DNA of 64,000 bases from Phyto melanocephala (taxonomy: Eukaryota > Arthropoda > Insecta > Diptera > Rhinophoridae), in contig OW799233.1 in NCBI GenBank assembly GCA_941918925.1, positions 114,449,833 to 114,513,832 of the forward strand, written 5' to 3'. Positions 23,237 through 34,480 of this stretch are shown here, piece by piece; position 1 is the first letter of the stretch; each line of letters starts with the position of its first letter. Under the pieces are notes generated by a model, which was not told where the DNA came from, did not search any database, and saw nothing but the letters and a program-made list of their open reading frames with translations. Position numbers and translations under genes: made by a program.

Positions 23237-25846
23237 ACAAATACGCCGCAATGAATCTTCCAAACCATAATGCGCACCAAATACTTACTTATTACAGATG
23301 AATTCCGATATGAGACAATTTAAATTGTGGGAAATAAGCTTCGTTGTTGAACAAAAATTAGTTCTAAAAATTATCATTGAAACCTTGTTATTTTAGTCAC
23401 GTTTTAGGAATGAATTTTATATAGAAGTTTTAACTATTACAATCGGTTTCGTATTTAAAGAAGTTTTCTTAACACTATTGGATGCTCTTTTATAATTAGA
23501 TGTTTGGAAATTATCCTGATTGTGATTAAAGTGAAAGTGTGATTTTAACGTAATTAAAATCAGTCTTATGGTGTTTTCTTTTCTAACAAACAATGTTGCC
23601 CTTTCATAGTTAAACACTTTTCAAAGGTCGCCTACACCCTAACAAAATGCTACTTTTATAATCAGCAGAATAGAACAGAAATGTTCACCTTTTTTACATG
23701 ATAGCTGTATTTTTATGTAAAACCACATTTCTTGCTTCCATTTTAATAATTTGGGACCATAAATTATTTTTAACCACTACAAACACTTAATTCTACTTTT
23801 TAATATCAACTGTTAAAAAGTGCAATATTCTAACCCTTTGATTTAATTCAGGGTACAACATGTAACATTTTTTGTTATTTTTATGGCAACATTATTACAA
23901 AAGAACTTGTCACCCGTTTATTATATTGCATATTTTTAAGAAAAGAACACAAAACAAGGCATAGGGCAGAATTAATGCAACATTAACGTCAGAAAAGAAA
24001 ACACCATTAAGCAATACTTTTTTACAATTTAATAGGAAAATAGGATAAAGTGTAATTCCCTTCTTACAATCATGTGATTTTTTTTATTGATTTTTACTTC
24101 AGTAGGAGAAAGCCAAACTGAAGCAGTTAATCGCATCACATGTTAACGCTTGACCAGAAATATTATAATTTCCAGGAGCTCTGCCATTTCCTAGACTTTA
24201 TATTGCATTTAAGATTTCAGTTCTTTTCGGCACAGCAGTATATATTTTATTGAACATTATGTCCTTGACTTCCTCACTAATTAAACTTAAAACATTATAA
24301 AATTTGTAAATCATGTTAATGAACTGCTATTAATTTGCACGGTACTGTCTGACTTTGCTAAACTAAGACTTAATTTTGTTACAAAAATATTTCATATTTA
24401 AAAGAAAACAAACAAAGTTTGATTGATTAGAAATTAACTGAAAAAACATTTTTTTCTTAAAATTTTATTTATTTTTATAACAAAAAAGAAAACGAATTAA
24501 ATAAATTCTTTCTTTTTTCTCACATTTTTTTTGTCTGAAGTCGTGTTAATTATAGGCTTGGCATTTTACAGCATCTTTATGAAGACGATAAAGTTATTTT
24601 AACGGCAGATAATATTTTAATTGCCGCACAATAACCAACTATGTCAGTACAACGACAATAACAGAGACAAAAGAAAACTATACAAACAGTCCATAACATT
24701 TTAAGCTTTAAACCTTTATTTAAGCGTAAACGATTTGTGTTTTTATTTATTTGGCCAGTAAAACTTTCACAATTATTTCTAAATAAACAAAAAAGTAAAA
24801 AATTAACTTATTAACACACACCCACTTTTGTTATGAGAAAAACAAATCTGCAGACGATCTGTTGCAGCGAGTCATTGATTTCTATCGCTGTAATATATAT
24901 TGTTTATAGTTGGGTAAAAAGACAGCGCGACGTACACATTCACAATTATTATTCAAGTATTTGGTTGGTGTTAAAAGTATTTTATATGAGTGGAAAACTC
25001 AAACAATACAATATGTATGTCTATGCATAAATTGTCACACAGTAAAACAAAATTTTGTGAATTGAGCAAAAATTATAGAATTTTAAAAACTTTACAAATT
25101 TAAAGTAAAATTACACACGATTAAAAAAAAATTTAAATATGTAATAATTACATACATATTTGATTAAAATTTTCTTGATTAAGGATTTAACAATTAAATT
25201 TGTTTCACACTATTCCACTGTTCTCTGAAGTGTTTTGACTATCTACTACATATTATTTAATTTTTCTCGGTGTCTTTTTATGTGGTGTTGTCTTGTTATA
25301 GCGATAATGTTGCATAGAAAATCTTTTAAAATTTCTGTTGTTGTTTGAAAATTATGGAAATCAAGATATTGAATTTTAAAGCAAACATAAGCATACGAGT
25401 ACAAATATTTGTAAAATCATTAGGCAAAAAGGCCACAAATTAAGTTACTTAAGTGTCAACAAGTCGTGACTTTTTCAGCAAAATATCTTAAACTTATGAT
25501 GTCAGCTATAATTGCACTGGCTACACTGCATTTTTATACAATGCAAAAGTGCTATGACATATTGTTAGAGTAGCACAGGCAACCCTCAAAGCTTGTAAAT
25601 ATTTTTGTAGTAAAGAACATATAATTATACTTTTTTAATAAAAGGGCAAAAGTGGTAATTTTTCGGATAAAAAAATATTTAACATGATTCGTTATAGAAA
25701 ATTTCAAAGCATAACGCTCTCCGAAGCTCCCAATATAAATATCAACGCATGATTCAGACAAATATATTCTCATGGAACGTTTTATTTTTTGTTAATTTTT
25801 TGTTCTTTTTCAAGGAAATTATTTCACGAAAAATATTAAGAATAAT
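23237..25846. other. AT-rich non-coding stretch
   Basis: No gene, RNA gene or delimited repeat is recognised. Confidence 0.55.
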
Positions 25847-25848
25847 TA

Positions 25849-27641
25849 CACAGACAAAAATATCTCTTGAATTTGTTTAATTAATTGACTTTGATTTGTT
25901 TTAAAATTCTAATTATATTTTTCATTAATTGAATTAATTTTTTTAATTGATATTAAAAATTTTCAAAAAACAAAAAATGTTATTTTAAATGAAATTTTTT
26001 GAAAACTGAATTTCTTAGAATTAATTTAATATAATGATTATTCAATGAGCAGAATAATAAAAAATAGTAGACAATATGCAAGAAAAAGTTCTGGTAAGTG
26101 AAAATATATAAAAATATGTTCAGTTTTAAACATAATAAATGGTTTCAGTTTCATTGTAGATGTGCCCAAATCCAATAATTATTGTATCCCCTTATATTCC
26201 TCAGAATTCTCATTTTAGTAGGTAAGTTTGTAGAATTTCTTCACTCTGTCTGATCAAGCCTTTTTAAAGGTTAATATTCCTTTATATCTAGGTTGTTGAT
26301 GTTACCAGTTATTTTTGGAACTCCGGCTTTCGATATGGTATAGTATGTCTACTTATGGAACCCTACTTCTTATGCTAAATTATTTTTATATAATTCGTTA
26401 TTTATATAAAACATAGGTTCATATGTACCATATATGAATATTAAGAATATATACATACATATCAAAAAAAATATTTATTTTTATACCCTTCACACAGTGA
26501 AAAAGGGTATATATAGGTTTGTCATTCCGTGTGAAATTTCTACAATTTTCATTTCCGACCCCATAAAGTATATATTTTCTGAAAGCTTATGAATAGGGAA
26601 GTCGATTAAGCTCTGTCAGTCTGTCCGTCTGTCCGTGTGTATGTTGAAATCAACTTTTTGAAGCCCCCCGACATCACTTGGACCCGGGTGAGGTATTAAA
26701 ATATCAGAAATATTCGGGAGTATATCGCTATTGAAAATCAGAAACATCGGTACATAAACAACTGAGATATGAGCAAAAACCCACGACCACCTCGATTTTT
26801 TTTTCACAAAAACAACATTACAACAACAACATACATACATACAAACTTGTATATTGGCTAAAGTAAACGTGGGATCGAATCCCAGCTGAGCCAAAAAAAA
26901 AATTTTTTTATATTTTAAAAATTTTTTTTTTAATTTTTTTTTTTAATTTTTTTTTATTTTTTATTTAATATATTATTTATATTTTTATTATTTTTTTTTT
27001 TAATTTTTTTTTTTATTTTTTTTTTGTTTTATATTAATTATATATATTTTAATTACTTTTTTAAAATTTTTTTTTTTTAATTTTTTTTTTTAATTTTTTT
27101 TTAAATTTTTTTTAAAATTTTTTTTTTAAAATTTTTTTTTTATTTTTTTTTTTAACATACATACGTAAATTTATAATTTTACAATGGGATGTTTTTTATA
27201 TATGTATATTTTTTATATGTATGCACGTATTTCATATGGGATGAATGGTGATACAAACTACTGTTATTGCATGACTTCACGTTGTGAAGGGTATATAAGA
27301 TTCGGCACGGCCGAATATAGCGCTCTTGTTTTTAAATTTTTTTTTCTAAACAGGTTAAATAATTTTTGTTATTGATATAATAAATAATTTTATAAATATA
27401 ATTACCAAATTTCAATTATAGACATGATTAAATTAATTAAAATAATTTTGGAAAAAATTGGAAATTTTAATTAATTTTTTAATACTGTTTTAATTGATAT
27501 TTTTCTCAACATTTGTTCAATTAAAACTATTAATTTTCATTTAATTAATAGTATAATTTTGATGATTGGAGCAAAATTAAACAATTTTTTAATTATTAAT
27601 ATTAATTTCGTAATTAAAGTTCATATTTATTTTTTTCTGTG
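25849..27641 (+). mobile_element. CACAG-ended TA-flanked element, copy 1, carrying an insertion
   Basis: The ends are CACAGACAAAAATATC and ...TTTATTTTTTTCTGTG, flanked by TA on both sides (25847-25848, 27642-27643) as in Tc1/mariner-type MITEs. The interior matches the copy at 57457-58438 almost throughout, including AGTAGACAATATGCAAGAAA and TCCAATAATTATTGTATCCC. It is interrupted at about 26482-27330 by the TTCGGC-hairpin repeat. Without that insert it would be about 944 bp. No transposase frame was found. Confidence 0.8.
26482..27330 (+). mobile_element. TTCGGC-hairpin repeat inserted in the CACAG element
   Basis: The left end is TATACCCTTCACACAGTGAA (hairpin-forming) and the right end is GAAGGGTATATAAGATTCGG followed by CACGGCCGAATATAGCGCTC. 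The interior has CCCCATAAAGTATATATTTT, a CCCGGGTGAGG segment, the module CGATCCCAC...GGCTCAGCTGG (read on the minus strand, 26868-26893) and a long T-rich tract. The uninterrupted host sequence at about 58126-58145 shows what was there before, so the ends are well placed although the target duplication is hidden in T runs. Non-coding. Confidence 0.8.
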
Positions 27642-27695
27642 TAAAGAAATTTCAAAAACGACTGCAAAAAAAAATGTCCTTGAATTTTTCAATTA

Positions 27696-28019
27696 AGGCT
27701 ATAACACACGGCATGTTTTTTAAAATCTGACTTTAAATTTTGTAAGACATATTTAAATCTACATGTTTGTCAAAATTGTTCTTTTACAGGCAATCGTTGC
27801 TGACTGCTTTGCAGCAGCAGAGATTTCTGCCAACGGCTGATGTCACATGTTTTAACAGAAGAAAATAGAGCGCGCTCTAATTGAAATTTTGTCAGATGTC
27901 TCAACACATGTTTTTTTACAGAAGTAATGTTTTAAAAGTAACACATGACATGTTCGTATTAGCAGTGGAGAATTCGACAAGTCAGATGTAAAAAACATGC
28001 CGTGTATTAGTATTAGTCT
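27696..28019 (+). mobile_element. Harbinger-like MITE (324 bp)
   Basis: The left end AGGCTATAACACACGGCATG mirrors the right end, which on the other strand starts AGACTAATACTAATACACGG and continues CATGTTTTTTACATCTGACTT. Inverted repeats span about 30 bp with a small gap. Flanks are TTA (27693-27695) and TTA (28020-28022), the 3-bp target duplication of PIF/Harbinger elements. A 4-bp TTAA reading would suggest piggyBac, but the termini align less well. No coding frame. Confidence 0.65.
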
Positions 28020-28023
28020 TTAA

Positions 28024-28801
28024 ATACCCAGCAAAAAAAATTGGAATTAGTGCAAAGCGAATTACATTTTAAAGACTTCTAAGTTAATTGTGTAAAAGCA
28101 ATAATTCTAAATGACTCCTTAAATGAGAAGCAATTTTTCAAAAATGCTTAAAAATTAATGCAATATCTTGCAAAATATCTTATACAATTCATGAAAACAA
28201 ACAAAATTTACTCATGTAACTGCGGATGCTTTTCACCATATATGCATAAGTTCAGTGCACTTGTTAAAATAGAGTGCAATTCATTAAAATATTCATGTAA
28301 ACACATGATCTTCAATGAAACGCTAATGTTAAAATCATTAGTGTTTTCGTCTAAATTTAATCACTTTGTCACCGGTTGAACCCCTGCAAATTCACTTTTT
28401 TGTCATAGATTTTTTTGCTGGGTAATATTTATCAAAAAATAAGTACGTTTTAGTATAATTGAAATTATTTTCATAAATTCATACAAATTGCAATAATAGT
28501 CTAATATTGGAATATAATGTTTTTAAAAAATAATTTAGTTTTGTTAAGAACAAAAAAAAATATTGTTTTCGCTCCATGATGTGTCTGAAGTAGAAAGAGG
28601 GAATAAAAATCAGACACAAATGATATGCAAATTTATTTAAAAATGCAATTTTCAATATTTTTAAACACTTATCGTGATAATTTATTTTAAAAATATATTT
28701 AATTATTTTTTTGCATGCAAGCATGAAAACAAAAGTAAACAACAAAACAACGACAAAACGAACTTGAGATAATTAATTTTAGATAACAAAAATAAATTAA
28801 A
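28024..28801. other. AT-rich non-coding stretch
   Basis: No feature is recognised. The open frames at 28158-28379 and 28479-28745 show no domain. Confidence 0.5.
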
Positions 28802-29683
28802 TCTATATATATAAAAGTGAAACTCTGTGCGTGTGTGTGTCTGTGTGTGTGTGTTAGCTATAGACTCCGAAACTGTAAAACCGGTCGGACTCAAACTTTG
28901 TTGTACACATTCCAGAGAGTGTTTACGGGTGGCAAAAAGTGGGCGGGGCAACGCCCATAAAAATTAGTTATCATTTTTAGCTACTTGCACTTGACCGATT
29001 TTTCTGAAACTTCGCACACATATTAAGCTGTCATGACTATATGACTTTGTGATTAGAAAATTGGGCAGGGCCACGCCCATAGAAAAAGTAATAATTTTTA
29101 GGTACTTGCACGGGACCGATTTTTCTGAAACTTTGCACACATATTGAGCTGTCATGACTATATAATTTCGTGATTATAAAAGTGGGCAGGGGCAAGGCCA
29201 CGCCCATTAAAAAAGTTATAATTTTGAGGTACTTGCACTGGACCGATTTTTCTGAAACTTTGCACACATATTGAACTCTCATGATTATACAATTTGTTGA
29301 TTATTAAAGTGGGCAGGGCCACGCCCATAAGAAATAAGTCATAATTTTTAGCTACTTGCACTAGATCGATTTTTCTGAAACTTTGCACACACATATTGAG
29401 CTGTCATGACTATATAATTTAATGATTAGAAAAGTGGGCAGAGCCACGCCCACAAAAAATAAGTTATAATTTTGAGGTACTTGCTCTGGACCGATTTTTG
29501 TGAAACTTTGCATACATATTGAGTTGTCATGACTATACAATTTCTTGATTAGAAAACTGGGCAGTGCCACGCAAATTAAAAAAAGGTAAAATTTGTAGCT
29601 TTTTGCACTTGATATTTAATTTAAATTCAAAATGCATTTTTATTCATTAAGGTGCGTAGCAACGCGCGCCGGGTTTTTCTAGT
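28802..29683 (+). mobile_element. Non-autonomous Helitron with internal minisatellite (882 bp)
   Basis: It begins TCTATATATATAAAAGTGAA and ends GCGCGCCGGGTTTTTCTAGT. A GC-rich hairpin (GGTGCGT with ACGCGCGCC, 29651-29670) stands 8 bases before CTAGT. The base before it is A, but the base after is A rather than the usual T. A GT microsatellite follows the 5' end (28830-28854), and five and a half units of a roughly 122-bp tandem repeat fill most of the body. The minus-strand open frames over it (28703-29570) are readings of that tandem repeat and not genes. Confidence 0.85.
28941..29620. repeat. Minisatellite of about 122 bp inside the Helitron
   Basis: Units start with GGGCRGGGCMACGCCCAT at 28941, 29063, 29184, 29311 and 29436. 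A decayed sixth begins at 29559. Unit lengths are 122, 121, 127, 125 and 123 bp. Each carries TACTTGCAC, GACCGATTTTTCTGAAACTT and GTCATGACTATA-like blocks. Confidence 0.95.
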
Positions 29684-30595
29684 AAATAATAAAAACGAAA
29701 CTAAATTCCGACATTAAAAAAGTAATAATAATAAAAATTACAAAAATTATTTTTATTACATTATTGGGTGCATAACTTCAAAATGCGGAAGTTTTTAAGA
29801 TTTGTAGATTTTATTTTGAAACCGTTGAACAATAGAATTTTATACAAAGTATTGGCTTATCTCGAAAACTATAAACAGCTATTCACTTGTCAATTGTTTA
29901 TTATTGCAGATCGAAGTCGATCGGTTGATAGCAACTGCTTAGCTGCTGATGATATAATTCCGGAGAATGGTAGATACATACTTTGAAATGAGTTAACGAA
30001 TCACATTTGTCAATCTTGTTAGATAGTTTAGCACACAAACTTGAACCATCAATTTAACCATATTAAAAATTATGCCAAAATCATACTCGTTAAAAAAACA
30101 ATTTGCACTTTGCATTCTATGCAACCAGATAATATTAAAATATTTTGATATTCGTAAAACCTTAAATGAAACACGAAACAAACCATAAACACCACTGTAC
30201 ACTATAAACAAACATAATCCAAAATATGTATCTATTGTAAGAATTGTTATCAGACCTAATATTTTACCTCGTTTGAACGTGTAACTTGTATTTAATTATA
30301 GAAATTATGAATTAAAAATGTTGCCAAATAAACCAGTGACTAATTTTTGATTTGAGAACGTAAAATTCAAAAATTAAATCAGAAACGATAATTTTTTTTT
30401 TTTAGTTTTGTTGGTTGTGTTTTGAGGCTTATATTCAAAAAATCTTTTAAAATCTTGTTTAAGAAAAATTTGAAATAAAATACATTACAAACTTATATAA
30501 AATTTTATTAAAATTTAAATTTTCATAGCTTTAAGCCATAAATGTAAATGTAAAATAAATGCATTAAATTAAAAAACATCCAGTTATCTAAACCA
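29684..30595. other. AT-rich stretch with one exon-like patch
   Basis: Mostly featureless. At 29910-29986 a good acceptor (TTTATTATTGCAG) is followed by an open frame DRSRSVDSNCLAADDIIPEN and a TGA shortly after. It could be a terminal exon of an unknown plus-strand gene, but there is no partner exon or signal to support it. Confidence 0.3.
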
Positions 30596-30647
30596 GCCGG
30601 CAGTCAGTTATCGCTGTTGTAGATTTTACACCGCGATCACTGCCGGC
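30596..30647. repeat. GC-rich inverted repeat (hairpin)
   Basis: GCCGGCAGT (30596-30604) and ACTGCCGGC (30639-30647) are perfectly complementary, with a further ATCGC/GCGAT match inside. The G+C content stands out sharply from the flanks. It could be a transcribed hairpin or a small fold-back remnant. Confidence 0.75.
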
Positions 30648-30993
30648 GCTATTTATTTTCTATTAGCTTATTACAATGTTCCTGTCGTCTTTAATATAAT
30701 TAATTTGGTGACTATACGGCAACGATTGCAGCCAACGTTGTTTAAAGTCATGTAGTTGTGGAGTCTGCTGACATCTAAATGTTTATAGCATGAAGCGTAT
30801 CCCAGCTAGGGCGCTCTGTATTTATCGAAACTTATAGTATTCGGTCAAGGCAAGGATTGGACTTTAAAGCAGGTGAGGTAAACTTTCCACAATCACTTTA
30901 AATATTTTTCAACATGTCGGTGACGATATATTAAAATTTCATGTTCGGCCGCATAATCTGGGCATTTTTTGTTCGATTCTTGCATTGCACCAA

Positions 30994-32110
30994 CATGCAA
31001 AGAAAAACCATTGTAACGACATGATCACGATGGTCATATTATATTCGCTATAACAATATTTGGTTGTCGAAAACAAGCAATAGTTATTTTTGTTTCATTT
31101 CATCATATATTTTGTCACGATTACCAAGCATTTGCTTGCATTGTAATATTTAATGCAAGGCGAATTCATACAGGTGAAATTATCAGCCCAGCTGAAGGGG
31201 AAATTTTTTGTCAAAATTGGTTGAATTTGCCTTGATTTTATTTATTAATGCAGGGAAGGAAACTGTGATTTTGGTTTTGGTATTAAACAATTAACTTAAA
31301 TGTATATTTTTGGTAAGAAATTTACCAAATGTATGTATATTTGCTGCTTTTGCATAATTTATAATGTGTTTCACAAATATATATTCCTTTTTTAATTAAA
31401 TTTTATTAAATGAAACCTAAAATAACAACTTTTCCATCCCTGATATACGAATTGGCCTTGACAGAAAACACCCCTTAAAAATTTGATTTGTTGTATTAAC
31501 TTGCCGTTGCAAATACCTGTATGAAAATGCCTTTATTTAATGTTTATTTTTCCAAAAAAAATTTATATGGTTGACGTTTAAAAATAGTATGATTAAAAAA
31601 AAACTAATTATAATATCAAAATATATTCAAAAGTATTAAAAATTAAAAGTAATCATTAAGTTATAGGTGTGACAACAGTTTGACTACAAAGCAATCGAGC
31701 TATGATTTTCTTTAATAATAATTTGATTTCAACCGTTCTTCTTCACGCTGAATAAATTTTTATTATTTTAATAGTTTGAGATGTCGAAAAAATACACAAA
31801 AATTGTGAAAAAATTGGGGAAATTTGAAAATAAGCAAGAACATTTTTAAAAAATGTTGGTACAAAAATTTCAATTAAAAATTTAAGTAAATCATTATATG
31901 CAACTAAAAGCTCAAGAAAATTTTGCCGTAAAAATAGCAACGATTGTCGATTTTAACTGTAGTCATATATATTGTGATTGCATTACGCTTCAATTGAACA
32001 TAATAATGATAATTGGCAACCAATATATATTTTAACCACAATCATAATATTCAATCATAGTATGTTGCTCTTCGATTATGGTTACCACAACCATATTTTT
32101 TCTTTGCGTG
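30994..32110 (+). mobile_element. CACGCAAAG-ended element, copy 1, with a MITE inserted
   Basis: The left end is CATGCAAAGAAAAACCATTG. The right end is ACCATATTTTTTCTTTGCGTG, so both termini are versions of CACGCAAAGAAAAA. Shared internal landmarks with the copies at 34481 and 46656 are CTATAACAATATTTGGTTGT, ATATATTTTGTCACGAT, CAACCGTTCTTCTTCACGCT and CTTCGATTATGGTTACCACA. The hAT MITE at 31156-31534 interrupts it. Without that insert it would be about 730 bp. No clear flanking duplication is seen, whereas copy 3 has TA on both sides. No transposase frame. Confidence 0.75.
31156..31534 (-). mobile_element. hAT-type MITE, copy 2, nested
   Basis: The ends are CAAGGCGAATTCATACAGGT and, on the other strand, AAAGGCATTTTCATACAGGT. 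They are flanked by perfect ATTTAATG duplications (31148-31155, 31535-31542). The relatives at 34600 and 47110 carry a single copy of this target (CATTCAATG and CATTTAATG), which confirms the insertion and its 8-bp duplication. The interior matches 4765-5137 in reverse orientation. Non-coding. Confidence 0.93.
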
Positions 32111-32699
32111 AATCAGTTTCATTCTATACAGCTTTCATTTGATAGTCTGAATAGTTTTTAAATGCTCAATACAGATAAAAATTTTTTGCTTACACCAAAT
32201 ACGAAGCATTACCCTGAAGAATCGATCTGTTTCGAATCAGGTTATCGTAATTACTCCGATAACCATCAATGATTTGATGCAGGAATAATTTTATTTATTG
32301 ACGTTCAAGCAATATTTCTAACATGTAAAATCGTCTTTCGAGATCTCAACTTTCGCATGATTATACCGATGTTACACATTTACCATAAGCCTTGGTGAGC
32401 AACTGAAAAATATAGGCACTAAGTTTTTATGCCATAACTTCCTGTAAAGTTGTCCAAAATAGTTGAAAGTTTTCCTGAGGGTAGTTTTGAATTTCGGGAC
32501 AGAATCGATTAAAAGATCTCTATTTTATGTTATGTCAACTTAAGCAGTGGAATGCAGTAAGTTAAGCCCCTGGAATAGTGGTTCTTATAGAGGCGTAGAA
32601 AAACCACATTCTTTATTTAATAATTAGCAGAAGGCTTTCCTGGCCCGAACAAAGTTTTTGCATTGTATTTATTCATTAGCAAATATAGTTTACGTATAA
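32111..32699. other. Unassigned stretch
   Basis: Less AT-rich than the surroundings but without a recognised frame or repeat end. It may belong to the same decayed repeat as the tandem units that follow. Confidence 0.4.
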
Positions 32700-33130
32700 A
32701 TGTATCACTTCCCTTTTCCGATCATACACCTTATTAGTTCTTCATAGGAAGCTCGTGCTTAATTTAAAAAAATAGCATTTAAAGTCTTTGAAAAAGGATT
32801 CGTACATTTATTTTTTTGGTATAGTGTACCACGTCCCTCTCTCTGATCCTATCGATTTTTTGTCCGAAAAACAAATATAGCAGCCTATTAAAAAGAATTT
32901 AAAGAATATAACAATTATAAGTCTACCGATGTGTCATTGAATGTATTTTTATTGTATTGGAGGTGTCACGATACCTCATTCGATCCTATCCCATTTTTTT
33001 TTTGAGTTGTAAAATTTTTTTTTAAATAAAATACTAGAATTAAGAGTTCTTGAAATATGTCAAGAAATTGTGTTTTTCTTTTGGGGAGTCTCACTTCCTC
33101 TGCTCAGATCGTATCGATTTTCGTTACGTA
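32700..33130. repeat. Degenerate tandem repeat of 120-140 bp
   Basis: Four diverged occurrences of a unit core (TCACTTCCCTTTTCCGATCA; CCACGTCCCTCTCTCTGATC; TCACGATACCTCATTCGATC; TCACTTCCTCTGCTCAGATC), mostly followed by CTATCGATTTTT-like sequence, start near 32707, 32829, 32967 and 33090. Spacing is about 122-138 bp. The order resembles the internal minisatellites of Helitron-like elements, but no ends were identified. Confidence 0.6.
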
Positions 33131-34480
33131 AAGCACGAAAAGTTTATATGTAAGATGTAAGAGTTTTCCAGATTTATCATAAAACGTATATTCTTTAATA
33201 GATAGTGCCATAGCCAGCATTCTTTTCCAACTCATTCCTTGCTTAACTTTGCATGGTCTTATTATACTACCTAACATGAATTGCGCATGTTTTAAACAAC
33301 AATTAGAGAAATCGGTTCATTTGTTCTTTGAATTTAGGTAAATAAAAAAAGTGGGCGTGGCAAATTTTTATTTCCGTAATAACCTATGTTGGGTTATGAC
33401 AAACATTAAAAAAGGTTTACAAAATCAAAGTAGCTGAACGACATTTGATTTTTATTTATCTAGATACTTCAAGCCCTCTTGTGACTGTGCAATCAATATT
33501 ATAATAAAGGTTTTTTATTTTCTCAACCTGAAAACATTATTTTTTTTAAACGTGTGTTTAAGTATTTTTCGGTTTATTTCATCTTGTACTTAAAATTATT
33601 CACTATTGCATATTTTGTTTAATTCTGTATTTATGAGAAGTCCCTAATAATAAATGGCTTGAGTACGTTCAAGTTGAAAATTTATGTAAATTTGTTTATT
33701 ATTGCCGGTTTTTGTTGTTGTTGTTGTTGTCGCTGTATTGTTTGCAAAAATAAATTTACGGCTTTTAAATAGTTTTTTAAAAGGTGTTTGGGTTAACAAG
33801 TTCGCTTTGTTTAGATTTTTATATTACGTGTGTATTTATACGTACATACATAACAACAAGAACAAGAACAAGAAGAACAACACCAACTATAAACAAACAA
33901 AGAACAAACAGAAAAATAAATAAAAGCACTACCACACGACTGGATAAACATTTTCATGCATGGTTGTAGTACGAGTATTTATTTAAGCATATGTAATGAC
34001 TTGAAAAGAAGGTGTTTACTTTTACATACAATTTAGATACCCCCGAAAAATGTATACAAACAAAAATTGTCTAATAGAACCTTGCACAAAGATATGTATG
34101 TATGTATGTGTAAGGATTTGCGTATGAATAGCTTATACCATTCTAGACTGGTTCACGTTTTAACTTGATTTAGCTGAATGCCTTTGAATACCACATCACA
34201 GTGTTTGTTGGTGTATTTGAAAGTGTCGCTGTTATGTTTTTCAAAATAAAAAAAAAAGACAAAGTTGACATTTTTACAAATTGCTACGATTAGTTATTGT
34301 AAATGTTGCACCTTGTTGCTATTCAATGTTAAATATAGTTTGTATGAACGTAGCAATCGAGCTAGAAAAAAAGTAGAATTACACTCACAATTATAATTTT
34401 AATTAAAAAATTAAAAACATAATTCTAAACATATTTTAAATTTAAAAAAAAAAAAATTGCCCTAAGTTTTTGATTTATTT
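33131..34480. other. Non-coding stretch with simple repeats
   Basis: A GTGGGCGTGGCAAATTTTTA block near 33350 resembles parts of dispersed repeats. A TTG run (about 33710-33731), an AGAACA-rich run (about 33855-33930) and a short TATG run (about 34094-34109) are present. The open frames there are simple-repeat readings. Confidence 0.5.

Noticed and set aside
27693..28023. piggyBac-type MITE with TTAA duplication
   Set aside because: TTAA is present on both sides, but the inverted ends align better (AGGCTA/AGACTA) with a 3-bp TTA duplication, which points to Harbinger.
28703..29570. Five overlapping minus-strand open frames with recurring QSFRKIG-type motifs
   Set aside because: They are translations of the 122-bp Helitron minisatellite; the repeated peptides follow the DNA repeat and frames shift between units.
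28941..29620. CRISPR-like regularly spaced repeats
   Set aside because: The units are contiguous 122-bp repeats without unique spacers, inside Helitron ends, in an insect genome.
33702..33969. Val-rich and Asn/Lys-rich open frames
   Set aside because: Products of TTG and AAC/AGA simple repeats.
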